In this document: piece by piece, positions 6,760-13,634 of the stretch
Position numbering within the stretch: position 1 is the stretch's first letter
Layout: each line of letters starts with the position of its first letter
From: Planctomycetota bacterium
GTDB lineage: Bacteria > Planctomycetota > PUPC01 > JACPCR01
Length of the DNA stretch: 18,372 bases
Assembly: GCA_030740295.1 (NCBI GenBank)
Contig: JASLXP010000186.1
Coordinates: 1-18,372, forward strand
Direction of reading: 5' to 3'
Notes under the pieces: generated by a model
What the model saw: only the letters and a program-made list of their open reading frames with translations
What the model was told of the DNA's origin: nothing
Databases searched by the model: none
Position numbers and translations under genes: made by a program

Positions 6760-8169
6760 TCAAAGCACGGGTTTTAAAACCCGATACCAGATATTTCGAT
6801 ACCGAACTGGATTACCATGATCCTGAAGGCTCAGGTTGCCCAGCACGGGATTACCTGCTTTGGGGCCGCGCTTGCCTGCCCTCTTGTTGATCACATGGTC
6901 GTGCACGATTACACCGTTGTGGAAAACGGTAAACGTGCCCGGATTCGCCAGTTTGCCTTCCTCATCGTAATCCGGCGCAAAATAGATGATGTCGTAGGAT
7001 TGCCAGATACCGGGCGGCCGGCAGGCGTTGAACATTGGCGGATATTGCTTGTAGAGCGCGGATGCCTGGCCATCGGGATAGGTCTTGTTGTTGTAGGAAT
7101 CCAGAACCTGCACTTCGGAACGCCCAAGAAAGACACCGCTGTTGCCCCGCCCCTGTCCGTTGCCTTTCACCTCGGAGGGCGTCGCCCATTCAACGTGGAG
7201 TTGGACATCTTCGAAGCGCGCTTTTGATCTGATGCCGCCGCTCCCTCTGACGACCTCCATGTAACCGTCCTTCACACTCCATTTGAATTCGTTGTTCTTG
7301 CCGGCAAGGCCGCTCGTGTCTTTACCATCAAAGATGAAGGTAGCGTCCTCAGGCCTCGCGCCGGCCGTTTCATTCGTGCTGACAGTGCCGGCCTTCATCT
7401 TCGCCGCAAATTCCTTTTTGTCGGTAAGGTCGTGAGGCCGGCCTGTGAATTCGTTGAGGGGCGGAATCTCGCGAATCCAGATGTTCCGGTAGCGGACCGG
7501 ATTGCCGTGATCCTGCAGCATGATCGGACCTTTCTCGACCAGCGGCCGCTTGCCGCCCGCGCCAGTGCCCCTGGTCAGGGCACGGTTGTACTGCACCAGC
7601 ACTCCATTGTGCATGACAGTTACCCGAGCCGGCGTTTTGAGCTTGCCGTCCTCCAGTTTCACGCCGTGAAACACGATGTCGTAGGTCTGCCATTCGCCCG
7701 GTTTGCGCGTGACATTCACCAGGGGCGTGAACTTTTTGTAGAGCGCGCCGCACTGCTGGTCCGGGCTGCCGCTCGTCTTCTCCTTGCTCGAATTCATGAT
7801 CTGTACTTCGAACAGCCGGTGAATGTAAACTCCGCTGTTGCCATCCTTGTTGTCGGGCAGATCAAACTCGATGTGAAATTGCGCGTCCGAAAACACGTGC
7901 TTTGAAATGATACTTCCGCCGCCCGCGATCATGGCGCCGCCTTCGACTTTCCAGGGGGCCGGTCTCCCGTCTTCTTTTGTCCAGCCGGAGACATCTTTGC
8001 CATCGAAGAGGACTGTGGCATCGCTTGGCGGGCTGCCGTTCCAATCTCCGGGGGTGACAATGTCAGGTTCCTTCAGTTTCGGTTTCGGCGGCTTGGTTTC
8101 AGATTCAGGGAGTAAGCAGGCGGGGGATACGAACGTGGCGGCGAAAAAGATGAATACCAGGTGTTTCAT
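6760..8169 (-). CDS. Secreted protein with two DUF1080 (3-keto-disaccharide hydrolase-type) domains
   Basis: The 469-residue protein starts at the ATG at 8167-8169, with AGGAAG about 8 nt upstream. The open frame continues further upstream but then overlaps the preceding gene and loses the signal peptide. Residues 1-18 form a hydrophobic export signal ending at Cys18 (SPAC). That is a poor lipobox, so either lipoprotein or ordinary cleavage is possible. Two concanavalin-like DUF1080 domains follow, about 50-235 and 275-465. Each opens with an FDGKD motif and ends with the identical 14-residue segment LQDHGNPVRYRNIW (218-231 and 448-461). DUF1080 proteins bind or cleave sugars, and some are 3-keto-glycoside hydrolases. 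The putative glycoside hydrolase upstream, 62 nt away, fits a carbohydrate role. The exact substrate is unknown. Confidence 0.88.
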   Translation of the reverse strand: MKHLVFIFFAATFVSPACLLPESETKPPKPKLKEPDIVTPGDWNGSPPSDATVLFDGKDVSGWTKEDGRPAPWKVEGGAMIAGGGSIISKHVFSDAQFHIEFDLPDNKDGNSGVYIHRLFEVQIMNSSKEKTSGSPDQQCGALYKKFTPLVNVTRKPGEWQTYDIVFHGVKLEDGKLKTPARVTVMHNGVLVQYNRALTRGTGAGGKRPLVEKGPIMLQDHGNPVRYRNIWIREIPPLNEFTGRPHDLTDKKEFAAKMKAGTVSTNETAGARPEDATFIFDGKDTSGLAGKNNEFKWSVKDGYMEVVRGSGGIRSKARFEDVQLHVEWATPSEVKGNGQGRGNSGVFLGRSEVQVLDSYNNKTYPDGQASALYKQYPPMFNACRPPGIWQSYDIIYFAPDYDEEGKLANPGTFTVFHNGVIVHDHVINKRAGKRGPKAGNPVLGNLSLQDHGNPVRYRNIWYRVLKPVL

Positions 8170-8231
8170 GGATTTCTTCCTGAACGCGCACAAGACTGAA
8201 CCATCGGAATGGATCAGTCTGACATCGTTGC

Positions 8232-10055
8232 TCATTCCGGCAGCAGCGCCTTGCACGACCCCGGCTCGACATAGTCGCCGCTGGGGAGCTCGAAAGGCTC
8301 GCGGGAAAAGTTGGCGACTACCTGCAGGCCGTTGCCGAAGTGGCTCAACTGGACCAGGCGGTCTTCGGTAAGCCAACCGTGGAGGAGGAGCTCTTCCCCG
8401 GCAGTCTGCGAGTGGACATTGCTCGCCGCGTTGAGCAGTCCGGCGAGGTGACTTCCTTGATTATCAAGGGTTGAAGGATGAGCGATAGTGGCTACCGGCG
8501 GGTTGCCGTAAAGAAAGTCGAAGAGAGCGCGGACTCCGTTGTCTTCGGCTGAGGTGTAGCTGTCCTGATGATGCCACGTGCTGTCGATGACTTCGTGATA
8601 GACGAGATTGAAGAGAGGTATCCGCAGGGCCGGGTCGAGATTGAATCTGTGGGCCGCGGGCGCCTGTTCGATGAAGTAGTAGCGGGCCAGGCTCATCTGC
8701 CCGGCGAGGAAATCCGCGTAGCCTGCCCCGAATTCCATGCTGCCCTCTGCGCCCATGAGGCGCGAGGAGTTTTTCGCAAACTCCAGAAGCTCTTTGCGGG
8801 ATCGGATGTCATCGCCCCGAGTCGACCGGTTCTCCTTGTCGTAGTTTTCACGCGCATCGATGCAGGCGCCGTCCAGCACGACCGAATCGAACGGGCCGGC
8901 CTGGAGCGCGGGTGGAAGAAACTTTTCAGCGAACTCGAGCTGCTGCGCGCCCGAAATCCTGAGGGCCGGCACTCTTGATGAGCCCAGGAAGCCTCCATAG
9001 ACATTACTGCCGTCAGGATCTTTGGTGACCGCATCACCAGCGTAGCCCGGGAAGCCTTCGAAGGTATCACGGAAACAGGCGGCAATGCCGGGCACGTACC
9101 CGATATGCTTGACGAAATCGATCAGATTCTTCAGGCCCTCTTCTCCCCCCGCTTCCTGAGAGGGGGGCATCTGTTCGGGCGCGTTGTAGGGCTCCTGCTG
9201 CCAGTTACGGAGGTGGATGACCGCCTTTTCGACACCGAGGCTTTTGAGGCGCTCGCACTGTTCGGCCACATCTTCAAAAGAGAGCTGCCCTATGTGAAAA
9301 GCCACATGCGCCGCGCCGCGAAGGAGCTCCGCACGCTCGGGGGACGGCGAAGGAAAACGGCCACGCTCTCTCAGGTATTCCTGGTAGCGTTTGGCCTGAG
9401 CCAGGTAACCATTCTCCGAGTGGAAGAAAAGCCTGAGCCGGCGGTCGTATTCCATGTTGCCCAGGGTCGAGCGCCAGGCCGGCTGGGCTGTCAGCAGAGA
9501 GCCTTCCCTGCAATCGTGAGAACCGAAGAGGACTGACCCGTCTTCTGCCGTTTCAAGAATGGTGAGGACGCCGTGTCCACTGGGCATACAAATCATGCCA
9601 AAGAAAGGCATGCTGAGATCCGATGTGTAGGCATCGAGCATCTGCCCATCGAGGAATCGCTGGAGAGCATAGTCTTCGGCCGGGTACAGGATGCCCTGCG
9701 AGTGCGGCACGACGAACATGGAATTATCGGCCAGGAACGGCGCCGGATAGGTGAACAGCTCGAATGAGGTCTCCTGCTCCGGCTGCATCTGAACGCGAAT
9801 TTCCGGCAGCTCATCATCGAGCTCCCAGATGACGCGCATGCCGAGCCCTGCGCCGGTCTGCATGTAACCGGAGACGTTGCCTTCGCCGGGCGCGTAGTAT
9901 TCGGCCCGAAGAGAGGTCTCGTGAGATTGCTTCCAATTGAAGTCCACCCGCCGGTCGTAGACCTCGACCGCGGCTGAGCGATGGTAGAAGCGCACGACCA
10001 GGTGCTGATTCTCCATCACGAGTCCTTCGTCCGTTTCACGAACTATTTTTGGCAT
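8232..10055 (-). CDS. Putative glycoside hydrolase, DUF5696/GH101-like barrel (tentative)
   Basis: This 607-residue protein lacks a signal peptide. Residues 1-210 are beta-rich with many aromatics, like the beta-sandwich that precedes a catalytic barrel. About 245-460 looks like a (beta/alpha)8 barrel. It includes GVEKAVIHLRNWQQEPYN (274-291), a VVLDGACIDARENYD strand end with D395 and D400, and GAEGSMEFGAGYADFLAG with E437 and E441. These acidic residues at strand ends are candidate catalytic groups. The C-terminal 100 residues appear to be a beta domain. The overall plan resembles DUF5696 and GH101-type enzymes from memory, and the match is not certain. GAGG lies 7 nt before the ATG. It is 12 nt after folE and 62 nt before the DUF1080 gene, in one apparent operon. 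Confidence 0.6.
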   Translation of the reverse strand: MPKIVRETDEGLVMENQHLVVRFYHRSAAVEVYDRRVDFNWKQSHETSLRAEYYAPGEGNVSGYMQTGAGLGMRVIWELDDELPEIRVQMQPEQETSFELFTYPAPFLADNSMFVVPHSQGILYPAEDYALQRFLDGQMLDAYTSDLSMPFFGMICMPSGHGVLTILETAEDGSVLFGSHDCREGSLLTAQPAWRSTLGNMEYDRRLRLFFHSENGYLAQAKRYQEYLRERGRFPSPSPERAELLRGAAHVAFHIGQLSFEDVAEQCERLKSLGVEKAVIHLRNWQQEPYNAPEQMPPSQEAGGEEGLKNLIDFVKHIGYVPGIAACFRDTFEGFPGYAGDAVTKDPDGSNVYGGFLGSSRVPALRISGAQQLEFAEKFLPPALQAGPFDSVVLDGACIDARENYDKENRSTRGDDIRSRKELLEFAKNSSRLMGAEGSMEFGAGYADFLAGQMSLARYYFIEQAPAAHRFNLDPALRIPLFNLVYHEVIDSTWHHQDSYTSAEDNGVRALFDFLYGNPPVATIAHPSTLDNQGSHLAGLLNAASNVHSQTAGEELLLHGWLTEDRLVQLSHFGNGLQVVANFSREPFELPSGDYVEPGSCKALLPE

Positions 10056-10067
10056 TGGCTGGCCTCG

Positions 10068-10631
10068 TCAAGTTTCTATCAGCTTCATGAACTCGGCTCT
10101 TGTTTCCTGATGTGATCGGAAGTGTCCGAGCATGGCGGAGGTAATGGCAGAGGAATCCTGTTTTTCAACGCCTCGCATCTGCATGCACATGTGTTCGGCC
10201 TTGATGATTACACCGACGCCACGGGGTTGGAGGACCTTGTTGATCGTTTCTGCGATCTGCATGGTCATCCGTTCCTGCACCTGGAGACGCCTGGCGAAAA
10301 TGTCTACCAACCGGGCGATTTTGCTGAGGCCGACAATCTTGCCGTCCGGCAGGTAAGCGACATGAGCCACACCAACGAAAGGCAGCATGTGGTGTTCACA
10401 GAGGCTGAAAATCTTGATGTTCTTCACCACGACCATCTCATTGTAATCCTCGGTGAACAGAGCGTCGTTCAGTACCTCCACGGGATCTTCAGCGTATCCC
10501 TTCGTGAGATACTTGAGGCTCTTATCCACGCGCTCCGGGGTGTCGACCAGCCCTTCACGCGAGGGGTCTTCGCCGATTCCGCTCAGCAGATCAGCGATAA
10601 GCGGGGAGAGGTCCCCAGTTCTGGTCGACAT
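10068..10631 (-). CDS. folE: GTP cyclohydrolase I
   Basis: The enzyme converts GTP to 7,8-dihydroneopterin triphosphate plus formate, the first step to tetrahydrofolate and pterins, and supplies queuosine and related deazapurine pathways in some bacteria. The 187 residues match the family. Zinc ligands C78 and H81 lie in [10 protein letters not shown] and C149 in [11 protein letters not shown]. The substrate-binding segments [29 protein letters not shown] are intact. It is the first gene of a minus-strand group with the putative glycoside hydrolase and DUF1080 genes, an unusual pairing. A GGAAAC stretch 8-9 nt before the ATG may be a weak ribosome-binding site. The 261-nt region upstream contains no other gene. 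Confidence 0.95.
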   Translation of the reverse strand: MSTRTGDLSPLIADLLSGIGEDPSREGLVDTPERVDKSLKYLTKGYAEDPVEVLNDALFTEDYNEMVVVKNIKIFSLCEHHMLPFVGVAHVAYLPDGKIVGLSKIARLVDIFARRLQVQERMTMQIAETINKVLQPRGVGVIIKAEHMCMQMRGVEKQDSSAITSAMLGHFRSHQETRAEFMKLIET

Positions 10632-10783
10632 GGTGATGTTTCCGATTTGCGCAATGACGCCCAGTTCCGGGCGAAAGGCGCGGCAAATTACCAGACGAGG
10701 TACCTGTTCGCCACGCAGGAAGATGGGAGGCAGGCGAAGACCAATTTATCAAGCCTCAGCCCCGTTGCCGGCCAAGCGGTTTT

Positions 10784-10818
10784 CCGAACTGGATGTTCAT
10801 CGCTGCAGTCCAGTTCAG
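10784..10818 (-). other. 10-bp hairpin in the folE upstream region
   Basis: Positions 10784-10793 and 10809-10818 pair over 10 bp (one G-U as minus-strand RNA) around a 15-nt loop. It sits between the PhyH stop and the folE start, nearer PhyH. No U-run follows, so it is not a standard terminator; it may be a leader hairpin or an operator. No complete promoter was found in this gap; TTGACA exists on the minus strand at 10867-10872 without a good -10 box. Confidence 0.4.
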
Positions 10819-10892
10819 AAATCCGAACAGAAAACGATGATTGCTGAATCAATCCAGAGGATCTCTTGTCAAAAGCACAGAAACTTCGGCGT

Positions 10893-11636
10893 TTAACTCG
10901 TTATGACAACATATTGGCTCTTGTCGTAAGGCAAGGCGGGGTTCACGAGCTTAACGCCATTGCGGGCGTAATGGAAAGCGGCGGCGCGGCGCCAGTTGGG
11001 GCTGGTGTTGCTGGAGGATTGGTGGAAGGTGCTGCCATGATGGAATGAGACTCCGCCCCGGGGAACGTGAGCCGCGGTCAAGGGGACCTTTGAAGCTGTT
11101 TCGGTGGGGATCTGCAGATTGAAGGGCTCGTCTTCCGGCGCGATGTGTTGAATGACTTCGCCGTCCTGAGTGCCCTCTCCGTAACAGAGGCATCCGTTTT
11201 CGGTGGTGGCTTCATCGAGTGCGATCCAGACGGTGACCATGCCGTTGGGGTCGTCCGGTCCAAAGTAGAAATTATCCTGATGCACCGGTTTGGGGCCGCC
11301 TCCCTCTGGCGGCTTGAGGAATACCTGGCTGAAATAAATGCTGATGCCTTTGCCGATGAGCTGCTCGACACATGTGACCAGGTTCTCTTTGTGCGCCAGG
11401 CTGCGGAAGACTTCCCGCTGAGAGACCGGCAGATCGAGCTTTCGAAGGACCTCGGCGTTCTCTACTCCGCGGTCGAGATACCAGGCCTTGTCGCTCTCAG
11501 AGAGATTCTCGAGGATGTGATTTCCCCAGGAGTGGATGTCCTGGATCGCTTCGTCGATCTCACTTGAAGTGAAGAGCCCGTGGAGCGTCAGATGGCCACG
11601 CTCTCTGTAATCCTGGATTTGGGGATCGGTGAGCAT
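10893..11636 (-). CDS. Phytanoyl-CoA dioxygenase (PhyH) family Fe(II)/2-oxoglutarate oxygenase
   Basis: The 247-residue protein has the double-stranded beta-helix signature of PhyH oxygenases. The iron ligands are probably H119 and D121 (VHQDNFYF) and H205 (HHGSTFHQSSSN), with Arg216 or Arg217 of WRRAAAFHY positioned to bind 2-oxoglutarate. WIALDEATTENGCL is also typical. These enzymes hydroxylate diverse small molecules, and the substrate cannot be read from sequence. The length is near that of short bacterial members. No Shine-Dalgarno is visible before the ATG at 11634-11636. It follows the HAD phosphatase by 45 nt, and that gap holds a perfect hairpin, so the two may be cotranscribed but differentially expressed. 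Confidence 0.88.
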   Translation of the reverse strand: MLTDPQIQDYRERGHLTLHGLFTSSEIDEAIQDIHSWGNHILENLSESDKAWYLDRGVENAEVLRKLDLPVSQREVFRSLAHKENLVTCVEQLIGKGISIYFSQVFLKPPEGGGPKPVHQDNFYFGPDDPNGMVTVWIALDEATTENGCLCYGEGTQDGEVIQHIAPEDEPFNLQIPTETASKVPLTAAHVPRGGVSFHHGSTFHQSSSNTSPNWRRAAAFHYARNGVKLVNPALPYDKSQYVVITS

Positions 11637-11647
11637 GTGCAGTGGTG

Positions 11648-11668
11648 TCGCAGGCTTTTGACCTGCGA
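11648..11668 (-). other. Perfect 7-bp hairpin between HAD and PhyH genes
   Basis: TCGCAGG and CCTGCGA form a 7-bp perfect stem with a 7-nt loop within the 45-nt intercistronic gap. No U-run follows on the minus strand, so partial attenuation or mRNA processing is more likely than full termination. Confidence 0.45.
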
Positions 11669-11681
11669 TGGCGAAGGCAGA

Positions 11682-12299
11682 TTACAGATCCACCCCACGT
11701 TCCCTGATATGAGGCCTCAGTAACGGAATCAGCTCATCCGCTGTCTCGACGCGAAAATCAGGAGCCGGCATGCTGTCCGGCGGTTCCTGCGAGGGGATGA
11801 GTGCAGTGCGCATGCCGGCGGCCTGTCCAGTGATGATGTCGTACTGGAAGTCACCGATGAAAATGCAGAATGCCGGCTCGACCTCTATCAATCGGGCTGC
11901 CAGGAGGGCCGGCTCCGGAGAAGGCTTGACCGGGGCATCCTCTCTGGTGACTGAGGCTTGCACGCGGATATCCAGTTTGCTGAGCGTGGCATTCAGGCAG
12001 GCGCGGCTGTTCCGTGTCACGATGGCGATCCGGACTGAGGCCGCGTACAGAAAATCAAGGAGCTCCGGTACTCCGTTGTTGAATTCGGCGTCGTTCGCGG
12101 CCCGGGCTTCAAAATCGTCCAGCATCTTTGAGCGGTGATCGCGGTCTTCCGGCTCGAGCGTATCGAGATACTCGAGGATTGGGGTTCTTCCCGGTATTTC
12201 CAATGCGGCTCGGATAGCGTTGAAATCCAGGATGGGCCTGGTGAGGGTACCATCCAGATCGAAAATGACGCCCCGGATGGGCTCGGGTGTGGGGGTCAC
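11682..12299 (-). CDS. HAD-superfamily phosphatase (phosphoglycolate phosphatase-like)
   Basis: The 205-residue hydrolase carries all four HAD motifs: DLDGT with the nucleophile D14 and acid/base D16, Thr95 in IVTRN, Lys125 in PVKPSPEP, and the metal-binding GDFQYD with D150 and D154. A helical cap of subfamily I type lies between motifs I and II (about 25-75). It likely dephosphorylates a small metabolite; the substrate is not known. The start is GTG at 12297-12299, which overlaps the TGA stop of the upstream FHA gene as GTGA. This implies translational coupling, and no other start fits before motif I. The purine-rich end of the FHA gene (AAGAAAGAG) may serve as its ribosome-binding site. 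Confidence 0.9.
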   Translation of the reverse strand: MTPTPEPIRGVIFDLDGTLTRPILDFNAIRAALEIPGRTPILEYLDTLEPEDRDHRSKMLDDFEARAANDAEFNNGVPELLDFLYAASVRIAIVTRNSRACLNATLSKLDIRVQASVTREDAPVKPSPEPALLAARLIEVEPAFCIFIGDFQYDIITGQAAGMRTALIPSQEPPDSMPAPDFRVETADELIPLLRPHIRERGVDL

Positions 12300-12745
12300 T
12301 CTTTCTTCTTGCCGCCGAAGATTCCCAGCAGACCGCCACCCTTCTGATGGAAGGTGAAATCGCAGGCGATGGAGGTGTTCTCTTCGTTGCCTTCGAGCTT
12401 GGTTTTGGCGATTGCCTGGGGGCGTGCGATGAACGTGCTTGTGCCGCTTTCGCTTTCCGAGCCGTCAGATTCGGCGTAAATGATGACAACCCTCAGTACA
12501 TCACCATTCTCCAGTTTACGCTCATCTCTGACCCGTACGTCATTGACGTAAAAGCCATGAGTGCTGCCGGAATCGTGGATGGTGAAATTCCCGGTGAGGG
12601 ACTTGCGAATCTCGAAGTGATACTTCGAGATGATGCGGTTGTTCAACACTATATCGTTGTCGATCCTGCGGCCGACGCGGGTGACCCTGGATGTGAGGGG
12701 AAATTCTTTTCCAGTCTGGTTATCTACAAGTTTTGCTTTGGCCAT
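12296..12745 (-). CDS. Small FHA-domain protein
   Basis: This protein has 149 residues from the ATG at 12743-12745. An alternative ATG at 12775 adds ten residues with no better ribosome-binding site, so the start is uncertain. The FHA domain covers about 4-92, with RVGR (23-26), SKYH (40-43) and DSGSTHGFYVND (58-69). The usual Asn of STNG is His63, which may alter phosphopeptide affinity. A second short stretch (100-130) is probably beta-rich or unstructured, and the end is Gly/Lys-rich (GGGLLGIFGGKKKE). There are no membrane segments. It is coupled to the HAD phosphatase by a GTGA overlap. It is the second FHA protein in this window, and a partner kinase is not identified nearby. Confidence 0.85.
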   Translation of the reverse strand: MAKAKLVDNQTGKEFPLTSRVTRVGRRIDNDIVLNNRIISKYHFEIRKSLTGNFTIHDSGSTHGFYVNDVRVRDERKLENGDVLRVVIIYAESDGSESESGTSTFIARPQAIAKTKLEGNEENTSIACDFTFHQKGGGLLGIFGGKKKE

Positions 12746-12807
12746 GGCTTTTATGAAAGGGAAAGAACCCACCATCGGCCCTGATGGGTCCGTGTGTACG
12801 GGTTGTA

Positions 12808-12847
12808 TAGCGCGACCGGCTAAGAAAGCCCCAAGGGATGGTCGCTA
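12808..12847 (-). other. Nested hairpin after yebC
   Basis: An outer stem (12808-12817 with 12840-12847, one 2-nt bulge) encloses an inner GGCT/AGCC stem (12818-12821 with 12827-12830). It lies right after the yebC stop and upstream of the FHA gene, so it could separate the two transcription units. No U-run is present. Confidence 0.4.
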
Positions 12848-12850
12848 TTA

Positions 12851-13609
12851 TCAGGCTTCAGCCTTCAGCTCTTCAAGGACTTGTTCGGGAATCTCGAGGT
12901 TTGAGTGGACTCCCTGAACATCGTCATGATCCTCGAGCTCTTCCATGAGCCCTAACACTTTTCGACTGTCATCCGGACTAGCTTCGATGCGATTGTTGGG
13001 AAGGTAGCTCAGCTCAGCGACCTCCACTTCGATCTCATTCTGGTCGAGAGCGCTTTTTACGCTCATAAAGTCTTCCGGGCTACAGGTAATCTCGAAATTC
13101 TCGTCGGTTTCATCGAACTCATCTGCGTTTGCCTCAAGGGCGATCTCCATGAGGTCATCGCTGTCGATTCCGTTCCTTTGTATGACAAAGAGCCCCTTCT
13201 TTTCAAATTGCCAGGCGACACTGCCAGGGGACCCGAGATTCCCGCCTTTCCTGTCGAATATCTTTCGTACCTCTGCGCTGGTGCGATTCCGGTTGTCTGT
13301 CAAGCCTTCGATGAGCAGTGCGATACCCCCCGAGCCGTAGCCTTCGTACATGATTTCAAACAAGTCCTCTTCGCCATCTGTGACTCCTGCACCGCGGTTG
13401 ATTGCCCTTTCAATATTGTCTTTGGGCATGCTTACCGCCTTGGCGCGATCTATGGCGTATTTCAGATGGAGGTTTGCCTCGGGGTCTCCGCCGCCTTGTC
13501 TCGCGGCGGCGATGATGTGTTTCGCCAGCTTGCTGAAGAGCTTTCCACGCTTCGCGTCGTTTGCACCTTTCTTGTGTTTAATGCCGGCCCAATGGGAATG
13601 TCCAGCCAT
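12851..13609 (-). CDS. yebC: YebC/PmpR/TACO1 family protein
   Basis: The 252-residue protein begins with the family signature MAGHSHWAGIKHKKGANDAKRGKLFSKLAK. It continues with AIDRAKAVSMPKDNIERAI and the segment MYEGYGSGGIALLIEGLTDNRNRT, as in all members. The three-domain YebC fold should be complete. The family was long annotated as a transcription regulator; more recent work on bacterial and mitochondrial members links it to translation of proline-rich or stalling sequences. The ribosome-binding site AAGGAGAG lies 5-7 nt upstream. It follows the secreted TPR gene by 25 nt. The gene ends in three consecutive in-frame stops, TGA TAA TAG. ruvC, a frequent neighbour of yebC in other bacteria, is in this window but about 7 kb away. 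Confidence 0.95.
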   Translation of the reverse strand: MAGHSHWAGIKHKKGANDAKRGKLFSKLAKHIIAAARQGGGDPEANLHLKYAIDRAKAVSMPKDNIERAINRGAGVTDGEEDLFEIMYEGYGSGGIALLIEGLTDNRNRTSAEVRKIFDRKGGNLGSPGSVAWQFEKKGLFVIQRNGIDSDDLMEIALEANADEFDETDENFEITCSPEDFMSVKSALDQNEIEVEVAELSYLPNNRIEASPDDSRKVLGLMEELEDHDDVQGVHSNLEIPEQVLEELKAEA

Positions 13610-13634
13610 CTAATCTCTCCTTGGCAGATGGTTG

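Noticed and set aside
8170..8376. N-terminal extension of the DUF1080 gene
   Set aside because: It overlaps the preceding gene, has no ribosome-binding site and would bury the signal peptide that starts at 8169.
10768..10785. GC-rich hairpin followed by TTTT on the plus strand as terminator
   Set aside because: The stem has a bulge and no plus-strand gene ends near it.
10122..10847. A 241-residue plus-strand frame
   Set aside because: It is antisense to folE and shows no family motif; FolE zinc ligands are intact on the other strand.
10867..10872. Perfect TTGACA on the minus strand as folE promoter
   Set aside because: No acceptable -10 hexamer exists 16-18 bp downstream, so it was not listed as a promoter.
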